Assembly: GCA_022843485.1 (NCBI GenBank)
Contig: JALHNM010000004.1
Coordinates: 62,001 to 126,000, forward strand
Reading direction: 5' to 3'
DNA: 64,000 nt
DNA from: Fimbriimonadaceae bacterium
GTDB taxonomy: Bacteria > Armatimonadota > Fimbriimonadia > Fimbriimonadales > Fimbriimonadaceae
A program made the translations under genes and the position numbers. Positions 29,389-37,813 of this stretch are shown here, piece after piece (position 1 is the first letter of the stretch; every line of letters begins with the position of its first letter). The notes under the pieces are model-generated. The model was given only the letters and a program-made list of their open reading frames with translations, made no database searches and was not told where the DNA came from.

Positions 29389-30366
29389 ATGATCGAGACG
29401 ACTTTCCGCGACGCCATCCACCGCTGCATCGACGAAGAGATGGAGCGAAACCCCGACGTGTTCGTCATCGGCGAAGACATTGGGCGCTACGAAGGCACCT
29501 TTAAGGTCACCAAGGGCCTCTGGCCCAAGTACGGGGAGAAGCGGGTCGTCGACACCCCGATCGTCGAGCCTGGCTTCACCGGGATCGCCATCGGCGCCGC
29601 GATGACCGGACTCCGGCCCATCGTCGAGATGATGACGATGTCCTTCTCGATCCTCGCCCTCGACCAGATCATCAACCACGCCGCCAAGATTCACTACATG
29701 ACCGGCGGCCAGGTCAGCGTCCCGATGGTCGTCCGCGGGCCCGGCGGCGCCGCCAAGCAGTTGAGCGCCCAGCACAGCCACTCCTTGGAAGGCTGGTACG
29801 CCCACGTCCCCGGCCTTAAGGTCGTCGCCCCCGCGACCGTCCAAGACGCCTACGGCATGCTCAAGACCGCCGTCTGGGACGACAACCCCGTCATCTTCAC
29901 CGAGAACCCCGGGCTCTACACGCTCAAGGGCACCATCCCCGACGACAAGGACTTCACCGTCCCGTTCGGCAAAGCCCAGATCCTCCGCGAGGGCTCCGAC
30001 CTTTCCCTCGTCGGCTACTCGCGGATGACGCAGGTCAACCTCGCCGTCGCTGAGAAGCTCGCCGAAAAGGGATTGAGCGCCGAGGTCGTCGACGTCCGGT
30101 CCCTCCTCCCGCTCGACACCGAGACCATCTACGCGAGCGTGCGCAAGACCCACCGCGCCGTCGTCGTCTATGAGGACTGGCGGAGCGGGGGCTTCGGCGC
30201 CGAGATCGCGGCCCGCATCGGCGAGGACTGCTTCGACGACCTCGACTCCCCCGTCCTCCGCGTCGGCGGCCTCAACGTCCCCATGCCCTACGCCCGCGTC
30301 CTCGAACTCGAGTGCATCCCGGACGTCGACGACGTGCTGGCGACGATCGAGCGCAAGCTGGGCTGA
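29389..30366 (+). CDS. pdhB: Pyruvate dehydrogenase E1 component beta subunit
   Basis: The beta chain of the E1 heterotetramer. The N-terminal EDIGRYEGTFKVTKGL block, the IVEPGFTGIAIGAAMTGLRPIVE segment, the HYMTGGQVSVPMVVRGPGG loop and SAQHSHSLEGWYAHVPGLKVVAP are classic transketolase-like pyrimidine-domain motifs. The C-terminal transketolase domain follows (DVRSLLPLDTETI and VYEDWRSGGFGAEIAA). At 325 residues it is the expected size. Confidence 0.96.
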   Translation: MIETTFRDAIHRCIDEEMERNPDVFVIGEDIGRYEGTFKVTKGLWPKYGEKRVVDTPIVEPGFTGIAIGAAMTGLRPIVEMMTMSFSILALDQIINHAAKIHYMTGGQVSVPMVVRGPGGAAKQLSAQHSHSLEGWYAHVPGLKVVAPATVQDAYGMLKTAVWDDNPVIFTENPGLYTLKGTIPDDKDFTVPFGKAQILREGSDLSLVGYSRMTQVNLAVAEKLAEKGLSAEVVDVRSLLPLDTETIYASVRKTHRAVVVYEDWRSGGFGAEIAARIGEDCFDDLDSPVLRVGGLNVPMPYARVLELECIPDVDDVLATIERKLG

Positions 30367-30393
30367 ACGACGCCCATGGGTGCGTCGTAGGCC

Positions 30394-30741
30394 CTAGAAG
30401 GTGAGCACGCGGTCGCTGGCGAGGGCCAGGGCCGCGAGTTCGGGCATCGTCCCAAGAGCCACACCCTCGACCAAGGGTGCGGAGTGGTAGCCTCGGGTCT
30501 CTAGGCACAACCCACAGACCTTCACCTGGGCGCCCGCGTCGATCAACCCCCTCAGGCGGGAACCCAGGTTCTTGTCGGGCTCGGCCGAGGACGCGTCGAT
30601 CGCCGCCCCCGTTCCGTCCGCCATCAGGAACACCGTGACCTCCGCCCCGGCCTCGACGAAGGCCAGGCTCAGCCGCAGCGCATGGTAAGCGACGTCGCTC
30701 CCGTAGGGCGACGCGGTGACGACGACAAGCACGAGGGGCAT
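30394..30741 (-). CDS. DsrE family protein
   Basis: A 115-residue Rossmann-like protein of the DsrE/DsrF-like family, whose members relay sulfur or act in oxidoreduction near thiol chemistry. The N-terminal LVLVVVTASPYGSDVAYHALRLSLAFVEAGAEVTVFLMADG strand-helix-strand is typical. A single candidate pair of cysteines is in KVCGLCLETRG. It starts six bases after a TAGACT element, so the mRNA is probably leaderless. It sits just downstream of the interrupted thioredoxin-like gene on the same strand, 23 bases away. Confidence 0.8.
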   Translation of the reverse strand: MPLVLVVVTASPYGSDVAYHALRLSLAFVEAGAEVTVFLMADGTGAAIDASSAEPDKNLGSRLRGLIDAGAQVKVCGLCLETRGYHSAPLVEGVALGTMPELAALALASDRVLTF

Positions 30742-30747
30742 GCCCCC

Positions 30748-30753
30748 AGTCTA
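30748..30753 (-). promoter_or_regulatory. -10-like hexamer for leaderless dsrE-like gene
   Basis: TAGACT ends six bases before the ATG at 30741, with only GGGGGC between. There is no room for a separate ribosome-binding site. Confidence 0.45.
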
Positions 30754-30764
30754 GTCCTCGTGGG

Positions 30765-31925
30765 CTAAGACCTGCTTAGGCTCAAGGTCACGCCCATCGG
30801 GGCGGGCCCGAAGTCGTTCTCCCGCTGGTTGAACTGCGCCTTGCCCGACCGCTCGCCCAGGGCCACGATGTCGAGTTCGACGAACGCCCCCTTCGAATCG
30901 TCCCAGACCCCTTGGCCGTAGACCTTCCCCGAGAACGCCCGTCCCCCGCCCTCTGCTCGGAAGCTTCCCCGGTACTCGATCCGCCCGTCCTCGCGACGCC
31001 GCATCGTGACCCGGGCCTCGCGGACTTCCTCGTCCTTCCATTCGGGGGCTTGGCCACGAACGGTGTCGACGAACGCCTCGCGGACCACCTGTCGCCACAC
31101 CGCCGGGTCGACGGGCTCCTCCGCCCGACCGGTCGGCACAAGGCTTCGGGCCCGGTCGATCGCGACCCAGCCCTCGTTCCACGCCCATTTCGTGAAGTCG
31201 AGCCACATCCTCGACTCCGCGACCTCGTGCCGCCGGGCCCCGCTCCGATCCCCGGCCCCTCGCGGGAGGTCGCGCACATTGACCCGCAGCACCAACTCCC
31301 CCTCGACGCCCGGCGGTGGGGCCCAGGGCTTCGGCGGCACCGGCCGGTTCGCGTAACCCTTCTCCTCGCGAAGCGCGTCCCACCGCTCCAGGGCTCGCCG
31401 AAGTCGGGCGCGGACGTCCGCCGGCTCGCCCGAGGCCGCGAACCGCCCCTCAAGGTACTCGGCGTCCGGGCCGATCATGTAGATCCCCTGCTTCGTGCCC
31501 TTCCGGTTCCAGTCCCCCGCTGGCATCTGCTCGCCGAACCGCTTGAAGAACACGTGGTCCGGCCGTTGGGCCGCATCCCTCAAGTGCCCCTCCCACTCCG
31601 GGTAGAGCCGGTAGGCCTCGTCCGCCACCGTGACGAACTCCTTGCTCAAGCGCTTGATCTCAGGGTCTGACCAGACCAACTGGCGTCCGCGGACGCCGTT
31701 GTTTCACGTGCAGCCGAGCGGGTGCCCGTTCATGGTCCAGAGCAGGATCGGCCGCCCCAGCGCCCGGGCCTCCGCCATCCCCTCGCGCAGGCTCGTACGC
31801 CAGTCAATCTCCTTATAGGCCTGTTCTCGGGCGTCAGGCTGGACGAACCGCAACCACGAGCGGTAGTTCCCCGCGTCGGGCTCGGGGGAGCTGAGGGCCA
31901 AGAGGGCGACGAGACAGCTGACCAT
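30765..31925 (-). CDS. Thioredoxin-like protein with in-frame TGA, candidate selenoprotein
   Basis: Two open stretches in the same frame are separated only by a TGA at 31704-31706. The first has a signal peptide (residues 1-18) and a thioredoxin-like beginning: a helix (SLREGMAEARALGRP), a strand (ILLW) and GHPLGCT, where the TGA is codon 74. The second continues directly as NNGVRGRQLVWSDPEIKRLS and runs for about 310 residues of good coding sequence, ending in a beta-rich C-terminal domain. The TGA falls where thioredoxin-fold proteins have their redox cysteines, giving Cys-Thr-Sec if decoded. Alternatives are a nonsense mutation or a sequencing error. Start ATG at 31925 is leaderless-like. 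Confidence 0.6.
31677..31706 (-). other. TGA codon and hairpin, possible SECIS-like element
   Basis: On the minus strand TGA (31706-31704) is followed after two bases by CAAC-GGCGTCC-GC-GGACGCC-(A)-GTTG, an 11-bp stem with one bulged A and a minimal loop (31701-31677). If the innermost pair opens, the loop is CGCG, with a G in its first two bases as in bacterial SECIS loops. The TGA-to-loop distance of about 12-13 bases is slightly shorter than the usual bacterial range. High GC makes chance hairpins common. Confidence 0.4.
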
Positions 31926-31932
31926 CACGCCG

Positions 31933-31938
31933 ATTATG
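31933..31938 (-). promoter_or_regulatory. -10-like hexamer for the thioredoxin-like gene
   Basis: CATAAT ends seven bases before the ATG at 31925, without a Shine-Dalgarno sequence. The intact start signal argues that the gene is still expressed. Confidence 0.4.
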
Positions 31939-31977
31939 GCTTGTCCCCGGATCGCCGGACGCGGGTATCACCGAACC

Positions 31978-32784
31978 ATGACCCTCGCCCAACGCGCCCG
32001 GCAATGGAAGGGGCTGCTCGCGATCTACGTGCAGGACGGGCTGGCCTACCGCGCCGCCGGTGCGATCTGGGTCCTCACCGACGTCGCGACGGCCGTCACC
32101 ATGCCCGTCGTCTGGGCCGCCGCCAGCCGCACCGGCCCCATCGCCGGGTTCACGGCCAGCGACTTCGTCCTCTACTATCTGTGCATGCTTATGGTCTCGA
32201 GCTTCGTCACGTCCCACTTTATGTGGGAGATCAGCACCGAGATCCGAGAGGGACACTTCTCGACCCACATCATCCGGCCCGTCGGCTACCTGGAGTTCAT
32301 CCTCGTCCGCAACGTCGCCTGGCGCCTGGTAAGAAGCCTTCTCTTCCTCCCCTGGTTCGCCCTCATTCTGTGGACCTATTCGGGCTCTCTCGGCGCCGTC
32401 CAGCTCAACCTCGGGCCCGAGTTCTGGCTCTCAGTGCTCCTCGGCCACTTCGTCAGCGTCCTGTTCGTCACCGCCCTCGCTATGATCGCGCTCTTCACCC
32501 AAGAAGCCCAGGCGATCTTCGAGCTCTACTACTTCCCGATGCTCTTCCTGAGCGGGCAGCTCTTCCCGATCGCCCTCTTCCCAGACTGGGTGCGCGGCGT
32601 CGCCCTCGTCTTCCCGTTCTACTACACGACCGGCGCGCCGACCGAGATCCTCATCGGCCGGATCACCGGCCCCGCGGTCTGGCAGGCGCTCGGCGTCCAG
32701 CTCCTGTGGGTGGTCCTCTCCCTCATCGCCTACCGCCTCCTCTGGCGAGCAGGTATCCGCCGCTACACCGGCGTCGGTATGTGA
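31978..32784 (+). CDS. ABC-2 type transporter permease
   Basis: A 268-residue permease with six membrane segments matching the ABC-2 family (COG4587-like), which forms export complexes with a separate ATPase. Conserved-looking features are the amphipathic N-terminus, EISTEIREGHFSTHIIRPVGY in the first cytoplasmic loop and the FPMLFLSGQLFPIALFPDWVRG segment before the last helices. No ATPase or second permease of the usual trio is adjacent. The ATG at 31978 is chosen because the upstream frame is not hydrophobic. Confidence 0.83.
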   Translation: MTLAQRARQWKGLLAIYVQDGLAYRAAGAIWVLTDVATAVTMPVVWAAASRTGPIAGFTASDFVLYYLCMLMVSSFVTSHFMWEISTEIREGHFSTHIIRPVGYLEFILVRNVAWRLVRSLLFLPWFALILWTYSGSLGAVQLNLGPEFWLSVLLGHFVSVLFVTALAMIALFTQEAQAIFELYYFPMLFLSGQLFPIALFPDWVRGVALVFPFYYTTGAPTEILIGRITGPAVWQALGVQLLWVVLSLIAYRLLWRAGIRRYTGVGM

Positions 32785-32791
32785 CCCCCGC

Positions 32792-33559
32792 CTACTTGAA
32801 GCCGATGAGCTCGACCGTGTAGATCACGGTCTGTTGGGGCGGGATGCCGGGTGTCCCGAACTCACCCCACGCCGCTCCCGGCGGAAGCGTCAACTTCCGC
32901 TGACCCCCGACCCGCATCCCGACGACGCCCTGGTCCACGCTCGTGATCGCCTCGTTCGCCCCGACCCGGAACACGACCGTCTGCCCTCGCTTCCGCGAGT
33001 CGTCCACGACCCGCCCGTTGAGCAGAACCGCCTGGTAGTGGACCTCGATCCGGTCCCCCTTCTGGACCTGTCGCCCCGCCCCGGCCTTGACGTCCTCGAT
33101 GTCGTAAACGGTCTCCTCGCCCTTCTTGACGATGCCCAGGAGACGCACCTCGAACTCGAGGTCGCTGTAAGGGGGGATGCTCGGAGGGCTCCCGGCGGCC
33201 CCGTACCCGAGGCTTTCCGGAACCTTGAGGAGTCGCTCGCCGCCGACCCGCATGCCGCGCACGCCCCGATCCAACCCGTCGACCGCCTGCTGGGCCCCGA
33301 TCACGAACGAGAACGGGTTCTTGTTCGTCGCGCTGTCGATGTTCGTGTCGAACTGCTTGCCCCCGTCGGCGAGCTGGCCCCGGTACTCGACGAACACGAG
33401 GTCCCCTTCCGCAGCCTCTGGGCCGGTCCCGACCTTCGTCTCGACCGACGAGAACTCGGCATGAACCTTCTTGGGCCTCTTGGCCTCCGCTTGGGGCTGG
33501 CAGCCCAAGGTCAGGCAGACCGCGATCAGTCCGAGCGTCAACGACAAGGATGCACGCAT
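32792..33559 (-). CDS. Lipoprotein with two FKBP-type PPIase domains
   Basis: A peptidyl-prolyl isomerase anchored in the envelope. The ATG at 33559 gives a lipoprotein signal with lipobox LTLGC, then a first FKBP domain (about residues 40-135, with VEYRGQL, FSFVIGAQQAVDGLDRGVRGMRVGGER and PPYSDLEFEVRLL) and a second one (about 150-255, with HYQAVLLNGRVVDDS, ITSVDQGVVGMRVGGQRKLTLPPGAAWG and IPPQQTVIYTVELI). Most bacterial FKBPs have a single domain. It probably helps fold periplasmic or outer-membrane proteins. The gene is divergent from smpB. Confidence 0.9.
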   Translation of the reverse strand: MRASLSLTLGLIAVCLTLGCQPQAEAKRPKKVHAEFSSVETKVGTGPEAAEGDLVFVEYRGQLADGGKQFDTNIDSATNKNPFSFVIGAQQAVDGLDRGVRGMRVGGERLLKVPESLGYGAAGSPPSIPPYSDLEFEVRLLGIVKKGEETVYDIEDVKAGAGRQVQKGDRIEVHYQAVLLNGRVVDDSRKRGQTVVFRVGANEAITSVDQGVVGMRVGGQRKLTLPPGAAWGEFGTPGIPPQQTVIYTVELIGFK

Positions 33560-33581
33560 CAGGCGCCGAATGTACCTCCGG

Positions 33582-33587
33582 TACACT
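33582..33587 (+). promoter_or_regulatory. -10-like hexamer upstream of smpB
   Basis: TACACT ends nine bases before the smpB ATG at 33597; only CAACGGCCC lies between, with no ribosome site. Confidence 0.4.
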
Positions 33588-33596
33588 CAACGGCCC

Positions 33597-34070
33597 ATGG
33601 CCTCCAAGCGTGCCGGGAAAGAGGAAAAGCGGGGACCAGCCACGATCCAGAACCGAAAGGCGGGGTTCGACTACGAGTTCATCGAGACCCACGAGGCGGG
33701 AGTGGCCCTGGTCGGGACCGAGGTGAAGAGCATTTACCTCGGTCGCGCGAACCTGACCGACGCCTACTGCGACGTGGAGGACGGCGAGCTCTGGCTCATC
33801 AACCTGGACGTCGAGCCGTACGACAAGGCCAGCCACTTCACCCACGAGCGCCGTCGTCGCCGTAAGCTCCTCATGCACCGCCGGGAGATCGACCAACTCC
33901 GCCGCAAGGTCATGGAAAAGGGCTTCACCCTCGTCCCGTTCAAGGTCTACTTCAGCGAAAAAGGGAAGGTGAAGGTCGGCGTCGCGGTCGCCCGGGGCAA
34001 GAAGCAGTACGACAAGCGCGAGGCGATCAAGTCCCGCGAGACCCGGCGCGAACTCGAACGCGGGGACTGA
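33597..34070 (+). CDS. smpB: SsrA-binding protein SmpB
   Basis: The tmRNA partner in trans-translation, which rescues stalled ribosomes. The OB-fold core shows IQNRKAGFDYEFIETHEAGVALVGTEVKSI, RANLTDAYC, the HERRRRRKLLMHRREI block and YFSEKGKVKVGVAVARGKKQYDKREA, with the conserved basic C-terminal tail that enters the ribosome (IKSRETRRELER). Length is 157 residues from the ATG at 33597. tmRNA itself was not found in the window. Confidence 0.96.
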   Translation: MASKRAGKEEKRGPATIQNRKAGFDYEFIETHEAGVALVGTEVKSIYLGRANLTDAYCDVEDGELWLINLDVEPYDKASHFTHERRRRRKLLMHRREIDQLRRKVMEKGFTLVPFKVYFSEKGKVKVGVAVARGKKQYDKREAIKSRETRRELERGD

Positions 34071-34082
34071 AGGGGACCTGGC

Positions 34083-34916
34083 TCAGCCGAGGGCCAGCTC
34101 GCCGTCGAACACCCGCATCGCTGGGCCCGTCATCCAGACCCGCCCGTCCTCGGCATAGGCGATCTCGAGGTCACCCCCGGGCAGCGACACCGTCGTCTCG
34201 CGATCCGTCAGGCCGTTCAGGAAGCACGCCACCGCCGAGGCACACGCCCCCGTCCCGCAGGCGAGCGTCACCCCGGCCCCCCGCTCCCACGTGCGCTGGA
34301 CGATCGCGTCCCGGCCCATGACCTGGACGAAGTGGACGTTGACGCGCCTCGGGAACATCGGGTGCGTCTCCAGCACGGGCCCGACTCGCTCGACCTCGAT
34401 CGCCGCCGCGTCCTCCACCATGAGCACGAGGTGCGGGTTGCCCATCGACACCGCCGTGCCTCGGTAGACGGTTCCAAGCGCCTCGACCGGCTGGTCGACG
34501 AACCGCTCTTCCGCCGGCCCCGTCATGCCGATCTCGCCCCGCGTCAACCGCGCCGGCCCCATATCGACCCGTACCCGACCGTCCTCGAGCACCGAGAGTT
34601 CGAGCAAGCCCGCCCCCGTCTCGACCGGGATCGTGCTCGCCTCCGTCAGCCCTTCCTCTCGGACGAACCGCGCGAAGCAGCGCACCCCGTTCCCGCACAT
34701 CTCGCTTTCCGAGCCGTCCGGGTTCCACATCCGCATTGCGAACGGAGCCTCCTGCCCGGCGTAAGCAACGATGAGCCCGTCCGAGCCCACCCCGAACTTC
34801 CGGTCACAGACCTGGGCCGCGACCGCTGCCGCGCGCTCCGGCGGGAAGGAGCCGCGCAAGCCGTCCACCATCACGAAATCGTTCCCGATCCCGTGCATCT
34901 TCGCGAAGCGCGTCAC
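34083..34916 (-). CDS. dapF: Diaminopimelate epimerase
   Basis: Converts LL- to meso-diaminopimelate for lysine and peptidoglycan synthesis. Both catalytic cysteines are in their expected motifs: [12 protein letters not shown] in the first half and [12 protein letters not shown] in the second. The [14 protein letters not shown] start and GVGSDGLI segment are typical. Its ATG overlaps the hfq stop by four bases (ATGA), so it is translationally coupled to hfq as the last gene of the apt-OB-miaA-hfq-dapF unit. Confidence 0.97.
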   Translation of the reverse strand: MTRFAKMHGIGNDFVMVDGLRGSFPPERAAAVAAQVCDRKFGVGSDGLIVAYAGQEAPFAMRMWNPDGSESEMCGNGVRCFARFVREEGLTEASTIPVETGAGLLELSVLEDGRVRVDMGPARLTRGEIGMTGPAEERFVDQPVEALGTVYRGTAVSMGNPHLVLMVEDAAAIEVERVGPVLETHPMFPRRVNVHFVQVMGRDAIVQRTWERGAGVTLACGTGACASAVACFLNGLTDRETTVSLPGGDLEIAYAEDGRVWMTGPAMRVFDGELALG

Positions 34917-35185
34917 TCCTCTTCGACCGGCACCTCGGCGGATTCGGGTCGCTGCCCACCGCCCCCGCCGCCCCCGATCTGCCGGGTCGGGACCACGCTC
35001 GTGATCGCGTGCTTGTACACCAACTGGGTCGGTTTCCCCGGCGTGTCCAACAACACCGTGAACGCGTCGAACCCTCGCACCGAACCTCGCAGCTGAACGC
35101 CGCCCATCAAGTAAATCGTGACCCCGATGCCTTCCTTACGCACCTGGTTCAAGAACATGTCCTGCAGGTTGATCGCCTTACCCAT
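34913..35185 (-). CDS. hfq: RNA chaperone Hfq
   Basis: A 90-residue Sm-fold protein that helps small RNAs pair with mRNAs. Sm1 ([32 protein letters not shown], with the proximal-face Gln near the start) and Sm2 ([13 protein letters not shown], containing the diagnostic YKHA) are intact. The C-terminus is a seven-Gly run followed by an acidic tail ([10 protein letters not shown]), unlike the basic or polar tails of enterobacteria. It follows miaA after 18 bases, the classic miaA-hfq order. Confidence 0.95.
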   Translation of the reverse strand: MGKAINLQDMFLNQVRKEGIGVTIYLMGGVQLRGSVRGFDAFTVLLDTPGKPTQLVYKHAITSVVPTRQIGGGGGGGQRPESAEVPVEEE

Positions 35186-35203
35186 CGCTTTCTTTCCTTC
35201 CCT

Positions 35204-36103
35204 TCATCCGGCGAAGTGTCCTATCGCCCGTTCCAGCGCCCGGTCGAGCCCCTCCGCGCCGAATGGCTCCACCCGTAACGTCAATAATCCCGGCTCGGAT
35301 CGGAGCCAAGTCCGCTGGCGCTTGGCGTATTGCCGCGTCGCCGACCAGACCTCCTCTGCCGTTGCCCCCCAATCACTGTCGCGCTCCAAGTGACGGACCA
35401 CGGATTGATACCCGATAGCGCGCATCCCTGGACAATCCACCGTGACTTTCTCGTCCAGAAGGCGACGGACTTCATCGACCCAGCCACCGGCACGCATCGA
35501 CTCGACCCTTTCTCGTAACGCCGCGTCCAGGGCACTCGGTTCCACTTCGAGACCGAACTTCACGTGCCGGAAAGCGGGGAGGTCCACCGGGATGCGAGGG
35601 CCAGGCGCGAGCGCCCGTTCGAGCGCGCGCCGGACTCGGACGCTGTTCCGCTCGTCGACCCCGTGCTCCGGAACGAGCCGACGGAGTTCGGCGGCGAGCG
35701 CCCCGAGCCCCTCCTCTGCCTCCCACCTCGCCAGCCTCGCCCGAAGCGCCGGGTCCGGGGGGCCCTGCAGGTCCGTGTAGCCCTCGAACAGGGCCCGGAC
35801 GTACAGTCCCGTCCCTCCGACCACAACAACCGACCGGCCCCGCCCCCAAGCGTCCCGAAGGATCGCCTGCGCGAGACCGACCCATTCTCCGACCCCGAAC
35901 GTCTCGCACGGGTGCTTAAGGTCGAGGAGCGCGTACCGCCCTCGATCCACCGGCTTGTTCGTGCCGACGTCCATCCCGCGGTACACCTGGAAGGCGTCCG
36001 CGTTCACGAGCTCCGCCTGGAGCCGGTCCGCCATTGCCTCGGCCAGGCGCGACTTGCCCGACCCCGTCGGGCCCATCACCGCGACCAGCCAGGGCCCGCC
36101 CAC
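35204..36103 (-). CDS. miaA: tRNA dimethylallyltransferase
   Basis: Adds the isopentenyl group to A37 of tRNAs reading UNN codons. The P-loop AVMGPTGSGKSRLA is at residues 8-21, followed by NADAFQVYRGMDVGTNKP (the substrate-binding DSxQ-type loop, here with Ala replacing Ser), VVVGGTGLYVRALFEG and the RNA-binding C-terminal half with GYQSV and RQYAKRQRTWLR. It starts at a GTG. It is part of the five-gene minus-strand operon. Confidence 0.95.
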   Translation of the reverse strand: MGGPWLVAVMGPTGSGKSRLAEAMADRLQAELVNADAFQVYRGMDVGTNKPVDRGRYALLDLKHPCETFGVGEWVGLAQAILRDAWGRGRSVVVVGGTGLYVRALFEGYTDLQGPPDPALRARLARWEAEEGLGALAAELRRLVPEHGVDERNSVRVRRALERALAPGPRIPVDLPAFRHVKFGLEVEPSALDAALRERVESMRAGGWVDEVRRLLDEKVTVDCPGMRAIGYQSVVRHLERDSDWGATAEEVWSATRQYAKRQRTWLRSEPGLLTLRVEPFGAEGLDRALERAIGHFAG

Positions 36104-36111
36104 GCCGCCCC

Positions 36112-36525
36112 CTAAGACCGGCTGGCGGGAAGCACCACGACCCCGCGCGTCGTTCCCTCGTCCCGCATCGCGCTCACCTGGTTCAGGATCGTCCGCGGGC
36201 CCACCTTCCGCTCCTTCTCGAAGAGACCCGTCACCCGCACCCGTTCCCCGTCCTTCGGCTTCGGCTTCAGGTGCGTCCGCACATAGACGTTCACCTTCGC
36301 GCCCCCGTCCGAGAGCGTGAACTCGGTGTAGGGGTTCTTGCGGCGGGAGACCTTCTCCTGCACGCCGCTGACACGCCCTTCGACGATCACGGGCTTCTTA
36401 TCCCACTTCGCCCGATCCCGGACGAGCACGGCCACCGTCACACGTGTAGGAGGCGCTTTCGGAGCCGGGGGCCGCGCGGGGGCCGAGGTCTGGGCGACGA
36501 CGAGAAGGGTCAGTGCCGTGAGCAT
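36112..36525 (-). CDS. Exported small OB-fold protein
   Basis: A 137-residue protein with a short signal peptide (residues 1-16) and a Pro/Ala linker. The remaining 100 residues look like an OB fold: VTVAVLVRDRAKWDKKPVIVEGRVSGV begins the first strands, FTLSDGGAKVNVYV the next, and GERVRVTGLFEKE the last. Such folds bind oligosaccharides, heme or nucleic acids; nothing here fixes the ligand. It is the second gene of the apt-to-dapF unit, eight bases before miaA. Longer upstream starts are low-complexity. Confidence 0.6.
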   Translation of the reverse strand: MLTALTLLVVAQTSAPARPPAPKAPPTRVTVAVLVRDRAKWDKKPVIVEGRVSGVQEKVSRRKNPYTEFTLSDGGAKVNVYVRTHLKPKPKDGERVRVTGLFEKERKVGPRTILNQVSAMRDEGTTRGVVVLPASRS

Positions 36526-36572
36526 AGGCCCGATTCTGACACCGCCAGCCCGCCGGGGGTCCGGCCCTGCGC

Positions 36573-37094
36573 TCAGTACTCGATCAACGCGTGCAGCGGG
36601 TAGCCGAGGATGTTCTTGCGGCCCTCGAGGGCCGTCAGCTCGACCAGGAACCCGAACCCGCACACGTGCCCGTTCAGTCGCTCGACCAACCGCGCCGCTG
36701 CCGCCGCCGTGCCCCCCGTCGCCAAGAGGTCGTCCACGATGTACGCCCTCTGCCCCGGGGTGACCGAGTCCGTGTGCATCTCGATCGTGTTCGTCCCGTA
36801 CTCGAGCGCGTACTCCTCCGTGATCCGGTCATAGGGGAGCTTCCCGAGCTTTCGGGCCATCACGAACGGCAGCCCAAGCCCCAGCGCGACCGGCACCCCG
36901 AACACGAACCCCCTGCTCTCGATGCCGATGATCACCTCGGCGCCCTGGCTCTTGGCGTCCGCCGCGATGAGGTCCGCCGCCTGCTGCAACGCCGCCGCGT
37001 TCTGCAGCACCGGCGTCACGTCCTTGAACAGGATCCCCGGCTTCGGGAAGTCCGGGACGTCCCGGATCAGATCGGCGGCGAGCACCTTGGCCAT
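36573..37094 (-). CDS. apt: Adenine phosphoribosyltransferase
   Basis: Salvages adenine to AMP. The 173-residue protein carries the PRPP-binding motif YIVDDLLATGGTAAAA, the DFPKPGILFKDVTPVL N-terminal hallmark, IIGIESRGFVFGVPVALGLGLPFVMARK and the flexible loop EYALEYGTNTIEMH. It is the first gene of a minus-strand unit containing miaA, hfq and dapF. Confidence 0.97.
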   Translation of the reverse strand: MAKVLAADLIRDVPDFPKPGILFKDVTPVLQNAAALQQAADLIAADAKSQGAEVIIGIESRGFVFGVPVALGLGLPFVMARKLGKLPYDRITEEYALEYGTNTIEMHTDSVTPGQRAYIVDDLLATGGTAAAAARLVERLNGHVCGFGFLVELTALEGRKNILGYPLHALIEY

Positions 37095-37146
37095 CGCACG
37101 CGGTTATACCGTGCCAAAGCCCCGCGGTCCGGCCACAATCGACACA

Positions 37147-37797
37147 ATGGAGCGAGAACGACGCACCTGGCGCCTCGAGGACCTCTCCCCCGGCCAGCGC
37201 TACGACCTCCTCGCCAACCTCGTTGTCCCCCGCCCCATCGCCTTCGTCAGCACCCTGAGCCCCGGTGGGGTGGCCAACCTCGCCCCGTTCAGCTTCTTCA
37301 CCGTCGGGGGCGTGACCCCTCCGAGCCTCGTCTTCTGCCCTGTTCGAGGCAAAGAGGGCGCCCCCAAGGCCAGCCTCGCCAACATCGAGGCGACTGGCGA
37401 GTTCGTCGTTAACCTCCTCGACCGCCCGATGGCCGACGGGATGAACGAGTGCGGCGTGGACTACGAACCCGGCGTCAGCAAGTGGGGCCTCAGCGGCTTC
37501 ACCCCCATCCCCAGCCTCGCCGTCAAGCCCGAACGGGTCGCCGAGAGCCGGGCCCAGTTCGAGTGCCGGCTCCACGCCGTCGTCCACCACGGCACCGGCC
37601 CCGGGGCCGCCAGCTACGTCATCGGCGAGGTCCTCTTGGCCCACGTCGAGCCCCAGCTTTTCGACGGGACTTCCCAACCTGAGACCCGGTTCCATAGCAT
37701 CGCCCGACTCGGAGGCAGCGAGTACATCGACCTCGACGGTGGAAAACTCTTTGTAATGCCCCGTCCGAAGGGGCCCGCCCGTCCGTCTTCGGGATGA
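37147..37797 (+). CDS. Flavin reductase family protein
   Basis: A 216-residue split-barrel FMN-binding protein of the flavin reductase-like family (PF01613), which either supplies reduced flavin to a monooxygenase or acts as a flavoprotein itself. Characteristic sequence is NLVVPRPIAFVSTLSPGGVANLAPFSFF at the FMN phosphate site, CPVRGKEGAPKASLANIEATGEFVVNLL, and HSIARLGGSEYIDL near the end. No partner oxygenase is adjacent. A CACAAT element ends seven bases before the ATG. Confidence 0.88.
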   Translation: MERERRTWRLEDLSPGQRYDLLANLVVPRPIAFVSTLSPGGVANLAPFSFFTVGGVTPPSLVFCPVRGKEGAPKASLANIEATGEFVVNLLDRPMADGMNECGVDYEPGVSKWGLSGFTPIPSLAVKPERVAESRAQFECRLHAVVHHGTGPGAASYVIGEVLLAHVEPQLFDGTSQPETRFHSIARLGGSEYIDLDGGKLFVMPRPKGPARPSSG

Positions 37798-37813
37798 GCG
37801 GATCGCCGCACCC

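Noticed and set aside
31682-31706. Frameshift in the thioredoxin-like gene
   Set aside because: Both halves are in exactly the same frame, so no insertion or deletion is involved; only the TGA interrupts it.
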